Part shown: positions 19,335 through 28,174 of the stretch, piece after piece
Layout: each line of letters begins with the position of its first letter
How positions within the stretch are numbered: the stretch's first letter is position 1
DNA from: Salinimonas lutimaris
Lineage (GTDB): Bacteria > Pseudomonadota > Gammaproteobacteria > Enterobacterales > Alteromonadaceae
Direction of reading: 5' to 3'
DNA: 64,000 nt
Assembly: GCF_005222225.1 (NCBI RefSeq)
Contig: NZ_CP036536.1
Location: forward strand, 3,434,001-3,498,000
Program-made: the position numbers and the translations under genes
Notes under the pieces: generated by a model
Database searches by the model: none
Seen by the model: only the letters and a program-made list of their open reading frames with translations
Told to the model about the DNA's origin: nothing

Positions 19335-20768
19335 CTAACCAAACAGCGCCATAAATAGTGAAAACTCAAAGTATTTCACGCACACGGTGTTAATGAAAAT
19401 AAGCAGCAACACCACCGGAATAAACGTACTTAGCGACACATTGACATATTTGGCGTAGAAGCTTCCCTCGTAACCTTCTGCGCCCTGCATCAGTGACTGA
19501 TTAAAGTTATGCTGCTTCCAGCGGTAAATAACAAAAATACAAATCAGGAAGCCGTTTAGCGGCAGTACCGTGTCGTAAAACACATCATAAATCACATCAA
19601 AAAATGACTTATCCTGACCGGCATAGTGTGTAAATAGAGTAAAGAAGTCTGCATAACCAAATGACAAAGCACTAAAACATCCCAACACCAGCATGGCAAT
19701 GCCTAATAAAATCAGAGATTTTTTGCGGCTATAATCTTTTTCATCCATGAGCGCGGATACCGGCACCTCAAGAATGGAGACCAGTGACGTGATAGCAGCA
19801 AAGAAAACCAGCAGGAAAAACAACACCGCCACCACAGACGCTCCGACATACGATATGCTGTCCTGCAGCGCTAGAAAAATCTGCGGCAGATAAGTGAATA
19901 TCATGCTGACCGACGAGTCACTGAGGCTATTGGGATCAATCTGCGGATTGAACGAAAAGATGGCGGGCAAAATCATCAGACCGGCGGTAAATGCTACCGC
20001 GGTATCGGTAATCGCAACCAGCTTGGCAGAATTAGGCACATCGTTTTCATTGGAAATATAACTGCCGTAGGTCAGCAGTATGCCCATCCCCAGCGACAAC
20101 GAAAAGAAAGCCTGAGACAAGGCCCCGTTGACCACCGAAGCATCAATCTTGTCAAAATCAGGGATCAGGTAAAATTCGACGCCGGCCATGGCATTGTCCT
20201 GCGTCAGTACAAAGCCTACCAGCCCCAGCAGCATCACAAACAGCGCAGGCATCAGTACCTTGGCTGCTTTTTCAATGCCTTCTTTAACGCCGCCCTGCAA
20301 AATCAGATATACCACCCCTACAACTGCAGCCATGTAGACAAATATTTTAGGGGAGTTGATAAACATACCGAAGGTGTCGGCATTGGCCAGTTTGTCCAAA
20401 TCGCCGGTCAGTGCTTCAAACAGATAGCCGAATATCCAGACTGTGATCACCAGATAAAACACCGCAATCATAAACGGCGTTAAAATCGACATCCATCCGG
20501 CCAGTTTCCACCCTTTGTGGTTACCACTTAATTTACGGTAACTGCCTAGCGGATCTTTTTTGGCATGCCGGCCAACCGTCATTTCAGCCAGCATAACCGG
20601 CAAACAGATGGCAACAACAAAAATGGCATAAATTAATAGAAAGGCGCCACCACCATTTTTGGCTGCACCTACCGGAAACCCGACAAGATTTCCGATACCT
20701 ACCGCAGAACCAGCTGCAGCAAGTATAAAACCGATACGCGATCCGAACTGTTCTCTGGCCCCGCTCAT
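19335..20768 (-). CDS. Sodium-dependent transporter, NSS (SNF/LeuT) family
   Basis: 477 residues with about 11-12 predicted helices. The first helix has the NSS signature (GFILAAAGSAVGIGNLVGFP) that forms part of the Na+ and substrate sites in LeuT-fold transporters; a later FFSLSLGMGILLTYGSYI segment is also family-typical. It should be an inner-membrane Na+/amino-acid symporter; the substrate cannot be inferred. It appears monocistronic, with about 190 bases upstream. Confidence 0.92.
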   Translation of the reverse strand: MSGAREQFGSRIGFILAAAGSAVGIGNLVGFPVGAAKNGGGAFLLIYAIFVVAICLPVMLAEMTVGRHAKKDPLGSYRKLSGNHKGWKLAGWMSILTPFMIAVFYLVITVWIFGYLFEALTGDLDKLANADTFGMFINSPKIFVYMAAVVGVVYLILQGGVKEGIEKAAKVLMPALFVMLLGLVGFVLTQDNAMAGVEFYLIPDFDKIDASVVNGALSQAFFSLSLGMGILLTYGSYISNENDVPNSAKLVAITDTAVAFTAGLMILPAIFSFNPQIDPNSLSDSSVSMIFTYLPQIFLALQDSISYVGASVVAVLFFLLVFFAAITSLVSILEVPVSALMDEKDYSRKKSLILLGIAMLVLGCFSALSFGYADFFTLFTHYAGQDKSFFDVIYDVFYDTVLPLNGFLICIFVIYRWKQHNFNQSLMQGAEGYEGSFYAKYVNVSLSTFIPVVLLLIFINTVCVKYFEFSLFMALFG

Positions 20769-20957
20769 ACCCAGCTATCCCCTCAATACGTGTTGTTTTA
20801 TGTTGTTTTATGCGGTGTTATAGGTTTTATCAGCCGGGGGCACAGTTACATAGACCGCAGCCCTTACCAGCCGTGAATTTCACCGAACGGTAGATGGTAA
20901 CAGCAGTGTCATAAAAAGTCTTGAGGTTGCGTTTAATTGAATGTGTGAACAGGCGTA

Positions 20958-21692
20958 TTACCAACTTACCACCTGGTCTTCCCAGTCGATAAAATAAGGG
21001 CTTTGCTCACTGGTAAGACGTGCCATTATTTTGATTAATTGCTGCGCGGTAAATGCCGGCGTGAACAACTTTTCCGGTTTTACATTGCCTTGAAAAGGCG
21101 CAGATAAACCGGTGTCCACAGTGCCCGGATGATAAGCCAGTAAACTGGTTCCTTTTGCTCGCCGCGCATATTCCACCGCCGCGGTTTTTAGCATCATATT
21201 CAGACTTGCCTTAGAGGCCCGGTAACCGTACCAGCCGCCTATCCGGTTGTCACTGATACTGCCTACCCGGGCACTCAGACACGCCAGCACGCCTGGCGAG
21301 GCCATCACGTGAACCAGATGTTTAAGCCATAAAGTGGGTATAAGGGTATTCACCCTGAAATAAGTCAGTAACTGCTCACTGTCTAAATCTTCGAGGCGCT
21401 TTTCAGGGCTGATGGCGTTGCCGTTGACCTCGCCATGCAGCATTCCCACTGTACACACAGCATAGTGAATCCGGTGCCCCTGATTTTTCAGCTGCTGACA
21501 AAAATCACTGATAGCCTGTTCATCATCGGTGGCCAATACCTTGCTAACCACGTTATCCGGCCAGTCAGGCTCGGCAACTGCGCTGCGCGACAGGGCATAA
21601 ACCGGTCTATCGCTGTCATTCTGCGCCAGGGCCTTAACCATCGCCTGCCCGATGCCACCGGATGCCCCTATCACCACGTTAACCGTACTCAT
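20958..21692 (-). CDS. CsgA/C-factor-like short-chain dehydrogenase
   Basis: 244 residues. Rossmann start IGASGGIGQAMVKAL, active-site YGYRASKASLNMML (YxxxK) and the PGTVDTGLSAPF stretch seen in C-factor-like SDRs. The ATG overlaps the stop of the upstream DCC protein by four bases (ATGA), so the two are translationally coupled. In other marine Proteobacteria such SDR/DCC pairs often lie with photolyase genes; none is seen here. Substrate unknown. Confidence 0.88.
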   Translation of the reverse strand: MSTVNVVIGASGGIGQAMVKALAQNDSDRPVYALSRSAVAEPDWPDNVVSKVLATDDEQAISDFCQQLKNQGHRIHYAVCTVGMLHGEVNGNAISPEKRLEDLDSEQLLTYFRVNTLIPTLWLKHLVHVMASPGVLACLSARVGSISDNRIGGWYGYRASKASLNMMLKTAAVEYARRAKGTSLLAYHPGTVDTGLSAPFQGNVKPEKLFTPAFTAQQLIKIMARLTSEQSPYFIDWEDQVVSW

Positions 21693-22111
21693 TTGGACTC
21701 TCCGGATGATAGCTGCGAACGGGGCTGACTGTCATTATCCGGGGCGCAGCCACACCCGCGCTTTTGTCCGGTGAGCCAGTAAGAAATTGTATAGCGGTGA
21801 CGGGCAAATAAGGTGTAAGCATAGTCTGCGACGTGTCGAATCAGCGGCCAGCGCAGGGGCGCATACAGCCAGCCTTTACCCACGGCCTGCCAGGCAGCGT
21901 GCGTGGCATCCAGGCCGGTGACTATGACCCCGTCGGGTCGCTGTACATGAATGCGGTTATTCAGGGCATGCCAGTCCAGGTGGGGATATCGCTGGTCAAA
22001 ATCATTGTTCTGAATATCTTCAAACTTCAGCACTCCTTCCTGATTGTAACGACGCAGATGGTCCATTTCCTTGCGGCACAATGGACAGTGCCCATCATAA
22101 AAAATAATCAT
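21689..22111 (-). CDS. DCC-family thiol-disulfide oxidoreductase (DUF393)
   Basis: 140 residues opening with IIFYDGHCPLCRKEMDHLRR, the DxxCxxC block that defines the DCC (DUF393) family, a thioredoxin-like fold with a CPLC redox site. Further family features are a DATHAAW block and APLRWPLIRHVADYAYTLFARHRY. The C-terminal tail has CGCAP. Likely cytoplasmic; physiological partner unknown. First gene of a two-gene unit with the downstream SDR. Confidence 0.88.
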   Translation of the reverse strand: MIIFYDGHCPLCRKEMDHLRRYNQEGVLKFEDIQNNDFDQRYPHLDWHALNNRIHVQRPDGVIVTGLDATHAAWQAVGKGWLYAPLRWPLIRHVADYAYTLFARHRYTISYWLTGQKRGCGCAPDNDSQPRSQLSSGESK

Positions 22112-22274
22112 AAATACCCTGTGCGGTGAAGTATGTTATTGAATCTACGTTGAGTGTAGCAAGCCAGATTGCCCGTCTTGATTACTAATTTTTCACCTCA
22201 TTTGCACCGGCATGGCTTGAACTTATGTTCAGCCGAACCCATTTCCAGATTCAGACATCGAACAGGAGAACATT

Positions 22275-22817
22275 ATGGCGAATATTCAACAGGCAACGCT
22301 GGCTGGCGGCTGTTTCTGGTGTATTGAATCTGCATTTAACAGCGTTGAAGGAGTTGAGCGGGCGTTATCAGGTTATGCCGGCGGGCAGACCGACACCCCG
22401 ACCTATGAGGCGGTGTGTAAAGGCGACACCGGCCATGCAGAGGTGGTTCGGGTGAACTTTGATGCCGATGTGATCAGCTATCGCGAGATTCTGGAAATCT
22501 TTTTCGCCCTGCATGATCCCACGCAGCTAAATCGTCAGGGTAATGATGTGGGTACCCAGTATCGCGGTGCTGTGTTCTATCATGATGATGAGCAAAAAGC
22601 GCAGGCTGAAGCGATTATCAAAGAAATGACTGATGAGGAAATTTGGCCGGACCCGGTAGTTACCGAGGTAGTGCCGGTAAACAATTACCACGAAGCCGAA
22701 GCGTATCATCAGGACTACTTTAAAAATAACCCACAGAACCAGTACTGTGCCATGGTGGTTGCGCCCAAACTGGCAAAGTTCAAAAAGACTTTTGCCCAGC
22801 GTCTGCGTAAAGACTAA
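22275..22817 (+). CDS. msrA: Peptide-methionine (S)-S-oxide reductase MsrA
   Basis: 180 residues. Reduces the S-epimer of methionine sulfoxide, free or in proteins. The catalytic motif is GGCFWCIESAF near residue 12, with a second cysteine in the same motif and another near the C-terminus (NQYCAMVV) as possible resolving residues. Other blocks: GYAGGQTDTPTYE, GHAEVV, FFALHDPTQLNRQGNDVGTQYR (the last shortened here) and NYHEAEAYHQDY. AGGAG precedes the ATG. Monocistronic. Confidence 0.97.
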   Translation: MANIQQATLAGGCFWCIESAFNSVEGVERALSGYAGGQTDTPTYEAVCKGDTGHAEVVRVNFDADVISYREILEIFFALHDPTQLNRQGNDVGTQYRGAVFYHDDEQKAQAEAIIKEMTDEEIWPDPVVTEVVPVNNYHEAEAYHQDYFKNNPQNQYCAMVVAPKLAKFKKTFAQRLRKD

Positions 22818-22846
22818 CCGCCGCGCTACACACGGTTGATGGCTTA

Positions 22847-24007
22847 TCAGGCATCCTTACCGGATGCCTGAATACCAAACCAGTCGGGTTTCAGTGGGGT
22901 TGAAAACAACAGTGGTGCCATCCCTTTATACCGGGATTGTGTTGCCGGGCACTGAACATTTTTCAGATAGTTTTCTTTCCACGGATCATTAATCAGCCAT
23001 ACCGTGTCGTTAATCACCGTAATACCTTCAATAGACGCATTATCCATCACTTCACTGCTTTGGCATTCGTCGCTGTGCGTGGGAGCGGTAAAGTCCATTT
23101 TTATCCGTTTGGCTGCTTTGTTTCCACTGATATCCAGTACCCATAATTCATCATCATTGCGGGCAACAGCCAGCAAATACGCTTCATCCTGTGAGGCCGG
23201 GGAATAGTATTCCAGTGCGTTGACCGGATGATTGCCCTCGCCCAGATCCGGCAACTGAATATCCGGCTCCTCGACATTGGCAAAATCGGTAGACTCCCAG
23301 AAACCATCATCCATCTGAACTGAAAAAATCCGCGCTTTGCCCGCCATATCTTTTTCCAGCGCCAGGTACAGGGTGTTATCTGCGCCAAGCGCCATCCCTT
23401 CTATACCATCATTGGGAAAGTCACCAACCTGTAAATCCAGCGCAAACTGAAGCGGTCTGACCCGGGTCATCACCATATCACCACTGTCCAGACGCTCCAG
23501 TCGCACCAGCAGAGTCGGATAATCTGTTGAGCCGGTATTTTCATACCGTGACTGACACCGGGAGGACAACGCACCGGTGCGCGTGGCATCTTCGGTCACA
23601 CTGTAAAACACCTGAGGATCCTGTGGATCAGCCACCAGCGCTTCCAGGTCCGGCTGATCAGCCAGATAAGCAGAAAAACAGCTGCGTCTGACCTGACTGC
23701 CCAGGCGGAATTTGCTGGTCCGTGGCGCCAGCGAGGCGGTTTGTGGATCCAGAATATGCAGCCGGCGTTGCTGCGCCGGATCAGCACTGTTATCAGAGAT
23801 GGTCACCAGCTTGCCTTGCCAGTGAGACAAACCGGACGGCTGAGGATCGTGCATCAAACTGCCATCATGCTCAGTAATCCATTGCCCGTTTACCACGGTA
23901 ACAGCTTGTTCAGGCGCGGCCTGCTTGATTGCCTCAGGCGGTTCATCCGAGCAGGCCGCAGTAAGCAATGCACTTGTTACCAGGACACTTTTTACTATTT
24001 TTTTCAT
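22847..24007 (-). CDS. Lipoprotein of unknown function, probable beta-propeller
   Basis: 386 residues from ATG 24007; a GTG codon immediately before it (24010) is an alternative. The N-terminus is a lipoprotein signal (MKKIVKSVLVTSALLTAAC-SD) with acylated Cys near residue 19. The mature protein alternates short strands with loops (ISDNSADPAQQRRLHILDP, GIEGMALGADNTLYLALEKD, LWVLDISGN, IEGITVINDTVWLINDP), the look of a six- or seven-bladed propeller such as esterase-like phytase or SdiA-regulated-type domains. I do not recognise a specific family or enzymatic residues. Confidence 0.65.
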   Translation of the reverse strand: MKKIVKSVLVTSALLTAACSDEPPEAIKQAAPEQAVTVVNGQWITEHDGSLMHDPQPSGLSHWQGKLVTISDNSADPAQQRRLHILDPQTASLAPRTSKFRLGSQVRRSCFSAYLADQPDLEALVADPQDPQVFYSVTEDATRTGALSSRCQSRYENTGSTDYPTLLVRLERLDSGDMVMTRVRPLQFALDLQVGDFPNDGIEGMALGADNTLYLALEKDMAGKARIFSVQMDDGFWESTDFANVEEPDIQLPDLGEGNHPVNALEYYSPASQDEAYLLAVARNDDELWVLDISGNKAAKRIKMDFTAPTHSDECQSSEVMDNASIEGITVINDTVWLINDPWKENYLKNVQCPATQSRYKGMAPLLFSTPLKPDWFGIQASGKDA

Positions 24008-24164
24008 CACAGGTCAGTCAGTTATCTGTTTGTTTATCTGTTAATTACTATCTCGTAATTCGCATTCAGTAGCAAGATGGGCAACAATAGCGACACTGAC
24101 AACATACGAGCGTAAGCCGTATGCAGCAATAGATACTGACAATATTTTGTTGCAATTTACGCTG

Positions 24165-24192
24165 TTGGTTACAGGATAAAAACCGTCATAAT
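24165..24192 (+). promoter_or_regulatory. Candidate sigma-70 promoter for the PhoD-like/fldB operon
   Basis: TTGGTT (24165-24170), a 16-base spacer and CATAAT (24187-24192), about 40 bases before the GTG start of the phosphatase gene. Both boxes deviate from consensus by one or two bases, so this is a prediction only. Confidence 0.35.
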
Positions 24193-24232
24193 CAGGCAGA
24201 TTACTCATTACTAACTGGAGCGTGTTATTCAG

Positions 24233-26110
24233 GTGCAGTCATTACCCGAGGTGTTAGCCGGCCCGATACTCAGGCATATTGATCCTTCTGTGGTCACCGT
24301 TTGGCTGGTAACCCGCTCTGCTACCCCACCATTGCTGGTGCTGACGCCGGCTGCCAAAAAGCAGCAGGCTGACACCATCCAGGTGGGCGAACAGGCATTT
24401 GTGCATGTGTTGCAGGCCTTTACTGACAATCCACTGGAGTCAGGAAAATACTATACCTATGATCTTAAATTCAATGATCAGAATGCGCAGCGCGCGTGGC
24501 AACAGACCCTGTCACAACTGTGTTATCCGGGCCAGCAAACCCTGAGTTTTCGCTACCAGTACACGATCAATAACGTGCTTCACGGATCTTGTCGTAAGCC
24601 TCATCATCCGGTGGAAGACGCGCTGCTGCGCGCCGATGAGCAAATCGCCGCTGAGTTTGCCGGCGATGCGGGCCAGCAACCAGTACGTCCTGACTTGCTG
24701 CTGATGACCGGCGATCAGGTGTACACCGATGATGTGGCCGGGCCGATGTTGCAGGTCATACAGCAGGTCATCAGTCAGCTGGGGCTGTTTGACGAGGTGC
24801 TCGAAGGGGCGGTGGTGAATAAAGCCAGTGACCTGCCCGGCCATGAACATAATTACTATGAGCGGGAGCAAATCTTACCGCAGATAGATATCAACACACC
24901 ATTGTCCAAACTGTTTTTCGGAGCCAAGAAAAAACCGGTATTTACCTCGGTCAATGCACACAACCACCTGATTAGCCTCTCTGAGATTATCGCCATGTAT
25001 TTGCTGGTATGGTCAGATGTATTGTGGCGTGACGTGCAGTTCGACAGCAGCCTGGTCAGTGAGCAGCACAAAGCCCAGTTTGAGCAGGAGATTGCGCCCA
25101 TTGAACAGTTTGCCGCTGCCCTGCCGCAGGTACGCCGGGCGCTGGCTCATTTGCCGGTATATATGATATTTGATGATCATGATGTCACCGATGACTGGAA
25201 TCTGACCCGCGGCTGGGAACAGGAAGTCTACGGCAATCCGCTGTCCCGGCGCATGGTGGGTAACGCCCTGGTGGCTTACTGGCTGTGTCAGGGCTGGGGT
25301 AATCAACCCGGCTATTTCGACGATATTACCAGGCAGGCAAAAGACGTCTTCACTCCTGACGGGCTGACCCGCCATGATGAGTTTATCGATACTCTGTTTG
25401 ATTTTGAGCAATGGCATTACACCCTGCAAACCAGCCCACCGGTGTGTGTACTTGATACCCGTACCCGGCGCTGGCGTTCAGAAACCAGCCTGAACAAACC
25501 GTCCGGACTGATGGACTGGGAAGCCCTGTGCGAGTTTCAGCAGGAGCTGATTGGCCATGACGCCGTTATTGTAGTGTCAGCCGCGCCGATTTATGGGGTG
25601 AAGTTTATTGAGGCAATTCAAAAAATCTTTACCTTTTTTGGCAAGGCGCTCACCGTGGATGCGGAAAACTGGATGGCCCACCGGGGCACAGCCCATGTCA
25701 TCCTGAATATTTTCAGGCACTACAAAACGCCGCCGGAGTTCATTATTTTATCCGGCGATGTGCATTACTCATTTGTGTATGACGTACGTCTGCGCTTTCG
25801 GCGCAACAGTCCGCACATCACCCAGTTTACCTGTAGCGGACTGAAAAATACGTTTCCGGATAAACTGCTGCATCATCTGGAGCGCTTTAACCGGTATTTA
25901 TACGGCGCATCGTCCCCGTTGAATATCTTTACCCGGCGGCGAAATATGTCGGTTAGTGCACGGCGCATTGATGACAGCGCACATAAAACCCTGCTTAACC
26001 ATAGTGCCATCGGGCAGCTTATCATTGACGAAAACAATCAGCGGGTAACCTGCAAGGCTTTGTGTGGCGGCCAGAAAACGGTAGAATTCCCACCGAATGA
26101 AGAAGATTAA
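24233..26110 (+). CDS. PhoD-like metallophosphoesterase (alkaline phosphatase D family), cytoplasmic type
   Basis: 625 residues from GTG 24233. Metal-binding motifs of the PhoD-like family are visible: GDQVYTDDV (Asp161), FDDHDVTDDWN (Asp314-Asp317) and LSGDVHYSFVYDV (Asp509, His511). An N-terminal Fn3-like segment (GPILRHIDPSVVTVWLVT) is also typical. No signal peptide is seen, unlike the secreted B. subtilis PhoD, so it probably acts in the cytoplasm on an unknown phosphoester. It is followed at 16 bases by fldB and then by a CLCA_X-type gene, suggesting a three-gene unit. Confidence 0.87.
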   Translation: MQSLPEVLAGPILRHIDPSVVTVWLVTRSATPPLLVLTPAAKKQQADTIQVGEQAFVHVLQAFTDNPLESGKYYTYDLKFNDQNAQRAWQQTLSQLCYPGQQTLSFRYQYTINNVLHGSCRKPHHPVEDALLRADEQIAAEFAGDAGQQPVRPDLLLMTGDQVYTDDVAGPMLQVIQQVISQLGLFDEVLEGAVVNKASDLPGHEHNYYEREQILPQIDINTPLSKLFFGAKKKPVFTSVNAHNHLISLSEIIAMYLLVWSDVLWRDVQFDSSLVSEQHKAQFEQEIAPIEQFAAALPQVRRALAHLPVYMIFDDHDVTDDWNLTRGWEQEVYGNPLSRRMVGNALVAYWLCQGWGNQPGYFDDITRQAKDVFTPDGLTRHDEFIDTLFDFEQWHYTLQTSPPVCVLDTRTRRWRSETSLNKPSGLMDWEALCEFQQELIGHDAVIVVSAAPIYGVKFIEAIQKIFTFFGKALTVDAENWMAHRGTAHVILNIFRHYKTPPEFIILSGDVHYSFVYDVRLRFRRNSPHITQFTCSGLKNTFPDKLLHHLERFNRYLYGASSPLNIFTRRRNMSVSARRIDDSAHKTLLNHSAIGQLIIDENNQRVTCKALCGGQKTVEFPPNEED

Positions 26111-26126
26111 TCTAAAAGGTATGTGA

Positions 26127-26663
26127 ATGAGTGAACCTGCCCTGTCTATCGGGTTATTTTATGGCTCGACAACCTGCTATACCGAGATGGCAGCAGAAAA
26201 AATTCAGGCACAGTTAAACAGCCTGTTTGATGATCAGATTGTCAGCCTGTTCAATATTCAGGAAACACCGCTGAAAAAAGCGGAGGAATTCGACATTCTG
26301 ATCTTCGGGATCTCTACTTGGGATTTTGGCGAGCTTCAGGAAGACTGGGAGTCGCACTGGGAAGACGTATTTCAGTTGCAGCTGGAAGGCCGGATCGTGG
26401 CCTTATATGGCATGGGCGATCAATACGGCTACGCCGACTGGTTTCAGGATGCGCTGGGCATGTTACATGATGCGATCGCCCCGTCAGGTTGCCAGATCAT
26501 CGGTTACTGGCCCAATCAGGGTTACGAATTTGCAGCCTCTAAAGCATTAACTGACGACAAAACCCAGTTTGTCGGGTTATCGCTGGATGATGAAAATCAA
26601 TTTGATGTGACCGATCAGCGTATTGAACAATGGTGTAACCAGTTACTTGAGGAGCTTGCCTAG
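26127..26663 (+). CDS. fldB: Flavodoxin FldB
   Basis: 178 residues, very similar in layout to E. coli FldB (173). The FMN phosphate loop reads LFYGSTTCYTEMAAEKIQ and later blocks are STWDFGELQEDWESHWED, GRIVALYGMGDQYGYADWFQDALGML and IGYWPNQGYEF, including the long-chain flavodoxin insertion. It carries electrons as a one-electron FMN shuttle; E. coli FldB belongs to the SoxRS regulon but no SoxR site is visible here. It sits between the PhoD-like gene and the CLCA_X-type gene. Confidence 0.92.
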   Translation: MSEPALSIGLFYGSTTCYTEMAAEKIQAQLNSLFDDQIVSLFNIQETPLKKAEEFDILIFGISTWDFGELQEDWESHWEDVFQLQLEGRIVALYGMGDQYGYADWFQDALGMLHDAIAPSGCQIIGYWPNQGYEFAASKALTDDKTQFVGLSLDDENQFDVTDQRIEQWCNQLLEELA

Positions 26664-26665
26664 CC

Positions 26666-27454
26666 GTGAGCCAGCCCGGCCGGCTGCATCGGGAATTTTA
26701 CCGTAACGGTGCATCGCACCGTGATGGTGCTGATGTCAGTTTTCAGGACATCCGTAAACTGTTTAATTTTCCAGCGATCACTGTAGGTCGCTGGGTCACC
26801 GCCCAGGAACAACAACTGGCTGCCAACCTGTTTTTTGATGCCCTGTATGATCTGATTGATATTCTGCAGGTCAACGAGCAGGTTATCTCTCTTAACGGGA
26901 GTTTATCCCTGGCCTTTGGCAGTGGCGGCCAGAAACACAGCTCAGCTCACTACAACAGCAATAAGCGCCAGCTGGCGCTGGCCAAGAATGCCGGTGGTGG
27001 CGCCCTTGCCCATGAATGGTTTCATGCCTTTGATCATTACATTGCCGGCAAGGTATTCAGCGGCCTGGACTACGGGCATTTTGCCTCGCAGGCCTGGCTG
27101 GACGATGCCACACAAACCCCGCATCCGCTGAATGATTTGTTGTGCCAGTGCTTTGCCAGCCTTTTTTTGGATGATCGCGGATCGCCCAGTGCGTACTTAA
27201 AAAGATCGATCGAAGCTGATCGCGCACTAAAAATGTATTATTATGCAATGCCGCAGGAAATGGCAGCACGGGCTTTTGAGGCCTGTATTCAGGATCATGC
27301 TATTAAGAATGCGTTCTTGGTATCGGGTACAAAAATGTCCACTGAGGCTAGACTTGGTATCTATCCGCATGGTAATTTGCGTACTCAGGTTAACCAACAG
27401 TTAATGGCCTACTTCGCCAGACTGGGTATGGCATTAGCCAGATCGGCACCCTGA
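26666..27454 (+). CDS. CLCA_X-type protein with HEWFH zinc-protease-like motif
   Basis: 262 residues, GTG start at 26666 supported by GAGGAG about ten bases upstream and only two bases after fldB. The central motif is ALAHEWFHAFDHY (His116, Glu117, His120), an HExxH signature with an Asp/His a few residues on, resembling zincin-like LPD1-type domains of phage polyvalent proteins. A C-terminal FLVSGTKMSTEARLGIYPHG block is conserved in the marine family often labelled CLCA_X. No signal peptide. Protease activity is suggested only by the motif. Confidence 0.7.
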   Translation: MSQPGRLHREFYRNGASHRDGADVSFQDIRKLFNFPAITVGRWVTAQEQQLAANLFFDALYDLIDILQVNEQVISLNGSLSLAFGSGGQKHSSAHYNSNKRQLALAKNAGGGALAHEWFHAFDHYIAGKVFSGLDYGHFASQAWLDDATQTPHPLNDLLCQCFASLFLDDRGSPSAYLKRSIEADRALKMYYYAMPQEMAARAFEACIQDHAIKNAFLVSGTKMSTEARLGIYPHGNLRTQVNQQLMAYFARLGMALARSAP

Positions 27455-27598
27455 ACATCGCTGTAAAAAGGCGGGCTGACAGGCTTTGCGGCCAACAATA
27501 AGTGTTTAACAGCGCAACCTGGGTAAACAAAAAACTATATATTTTTGTTACAACCAGTATACTGTTGTGCTCGAACTTTAGAGAAGAATGAATCCAAG

Positions 27599-28006
27599 AT
27601 GAAAAGAAAAAAGCATACATCTGCTGAGGACGAGGCTCAGGTTGACATGACGCCCATGTTGGACATTGTGTTCATCATGCTGATCTTCTTCATTGTTACC
27701 ACGTCTTTCGTAAAAGAGAAAAGCCTTGACGTAAGCCGTCCAGAAGATAACCAGTCAAACAACAACCAGCCGTCTAAAGCGCTGTCTATTCGAATTGATG
27801 AGACAGGCAAAATTATGATGGGTGGCCGTGAGGTTGATATCCGTCGGGTAGTGGCTAACGCGCAAACTTACCTGGCCGAAAACAACACAGACACAGCAGC
27901 CATTCAGGCAGCCGAAGATACTGAAGAAGGTATCGTGGTTGAAGTAATGAACCAGGTAAAAATCGCCGGTATTGATAAAGTGTCGGTGCTGGTGAAAAAA
28001 GGCTGA
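27599..28006 (+). CDS. exbD: ExbD/TolR-family proton-motive-force transducer, no adjacent ExbB
   Basis: 135 residues from ATG 27599 (MKRKKHTSAEDEAQVDMTPMLDIVF); the frame is open 18 codons upstream without support. One transmembrane helix (about 20-42) carries the essential Asp of the family (MTPMLDIVFIMLIFF), followed by a periplasmic domain. ExbD works with ExbB to energise TonB-dependent outer-membrane transport. Here no exbB, tonB or TonB receptor is adjacent and a terminator follows directly, so its partner must be encoded elsewhere. Confidence 0.9.
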   Translation: MKRKKHTSAEDEAQVDMTPMLDIVFIMLIFFIVTTSFVKEKSLDVSRPEDNQSNNNQPSKALSIRIDETGKIMMGGREVDIRRVVANAQTYLAENNTDTAAIQAAEDTEEGIVVEVMNQVKIAGIDKVSVLVKKG

Positions 28007-28038
28007 TAGCCTGACCAAATCGGTACATTTCTTATGAT

Positions 28039-28066
28039 AAAACGCAGCATTTGCTGCGTTTTTTGT
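28039..28066 (+). terminator. Rho-independent terminator after exbD
   Basis: AACGCAGCA-TT-TGCTGCGTT, a perfect 9-bp stem at 28041-28060 followed by TTTTG, starting about 35 bases after the exbD stop. The flanking A run also makes it usable in the other direction. Confidence 0.85.
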
Positions 28067-28174
28067 TTTCTGTCTAGACCTTCCTTCCCTATCTCATTAG
28101 ACTATTACCCATTGTGTAAAATACCACCGATATTGACTCACATTACAACGGGTTGAAACAAGTCAGGAACTGAT

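Noticed and set aside
22848-22870. CAGGCATCC/GGATGCCTG inverted repeat between msrA and the lipoprotein gene
   Set aside because: Good stem but no T-tract on either strand and it lies within the last codons of the lipoprotein gene, so not called a terminator.
25013-25429. 138-codon minus-strand frame inside the PhoD-like gene
   Set aside because: Shadow of a gene with all metal motifs in the plus frame.
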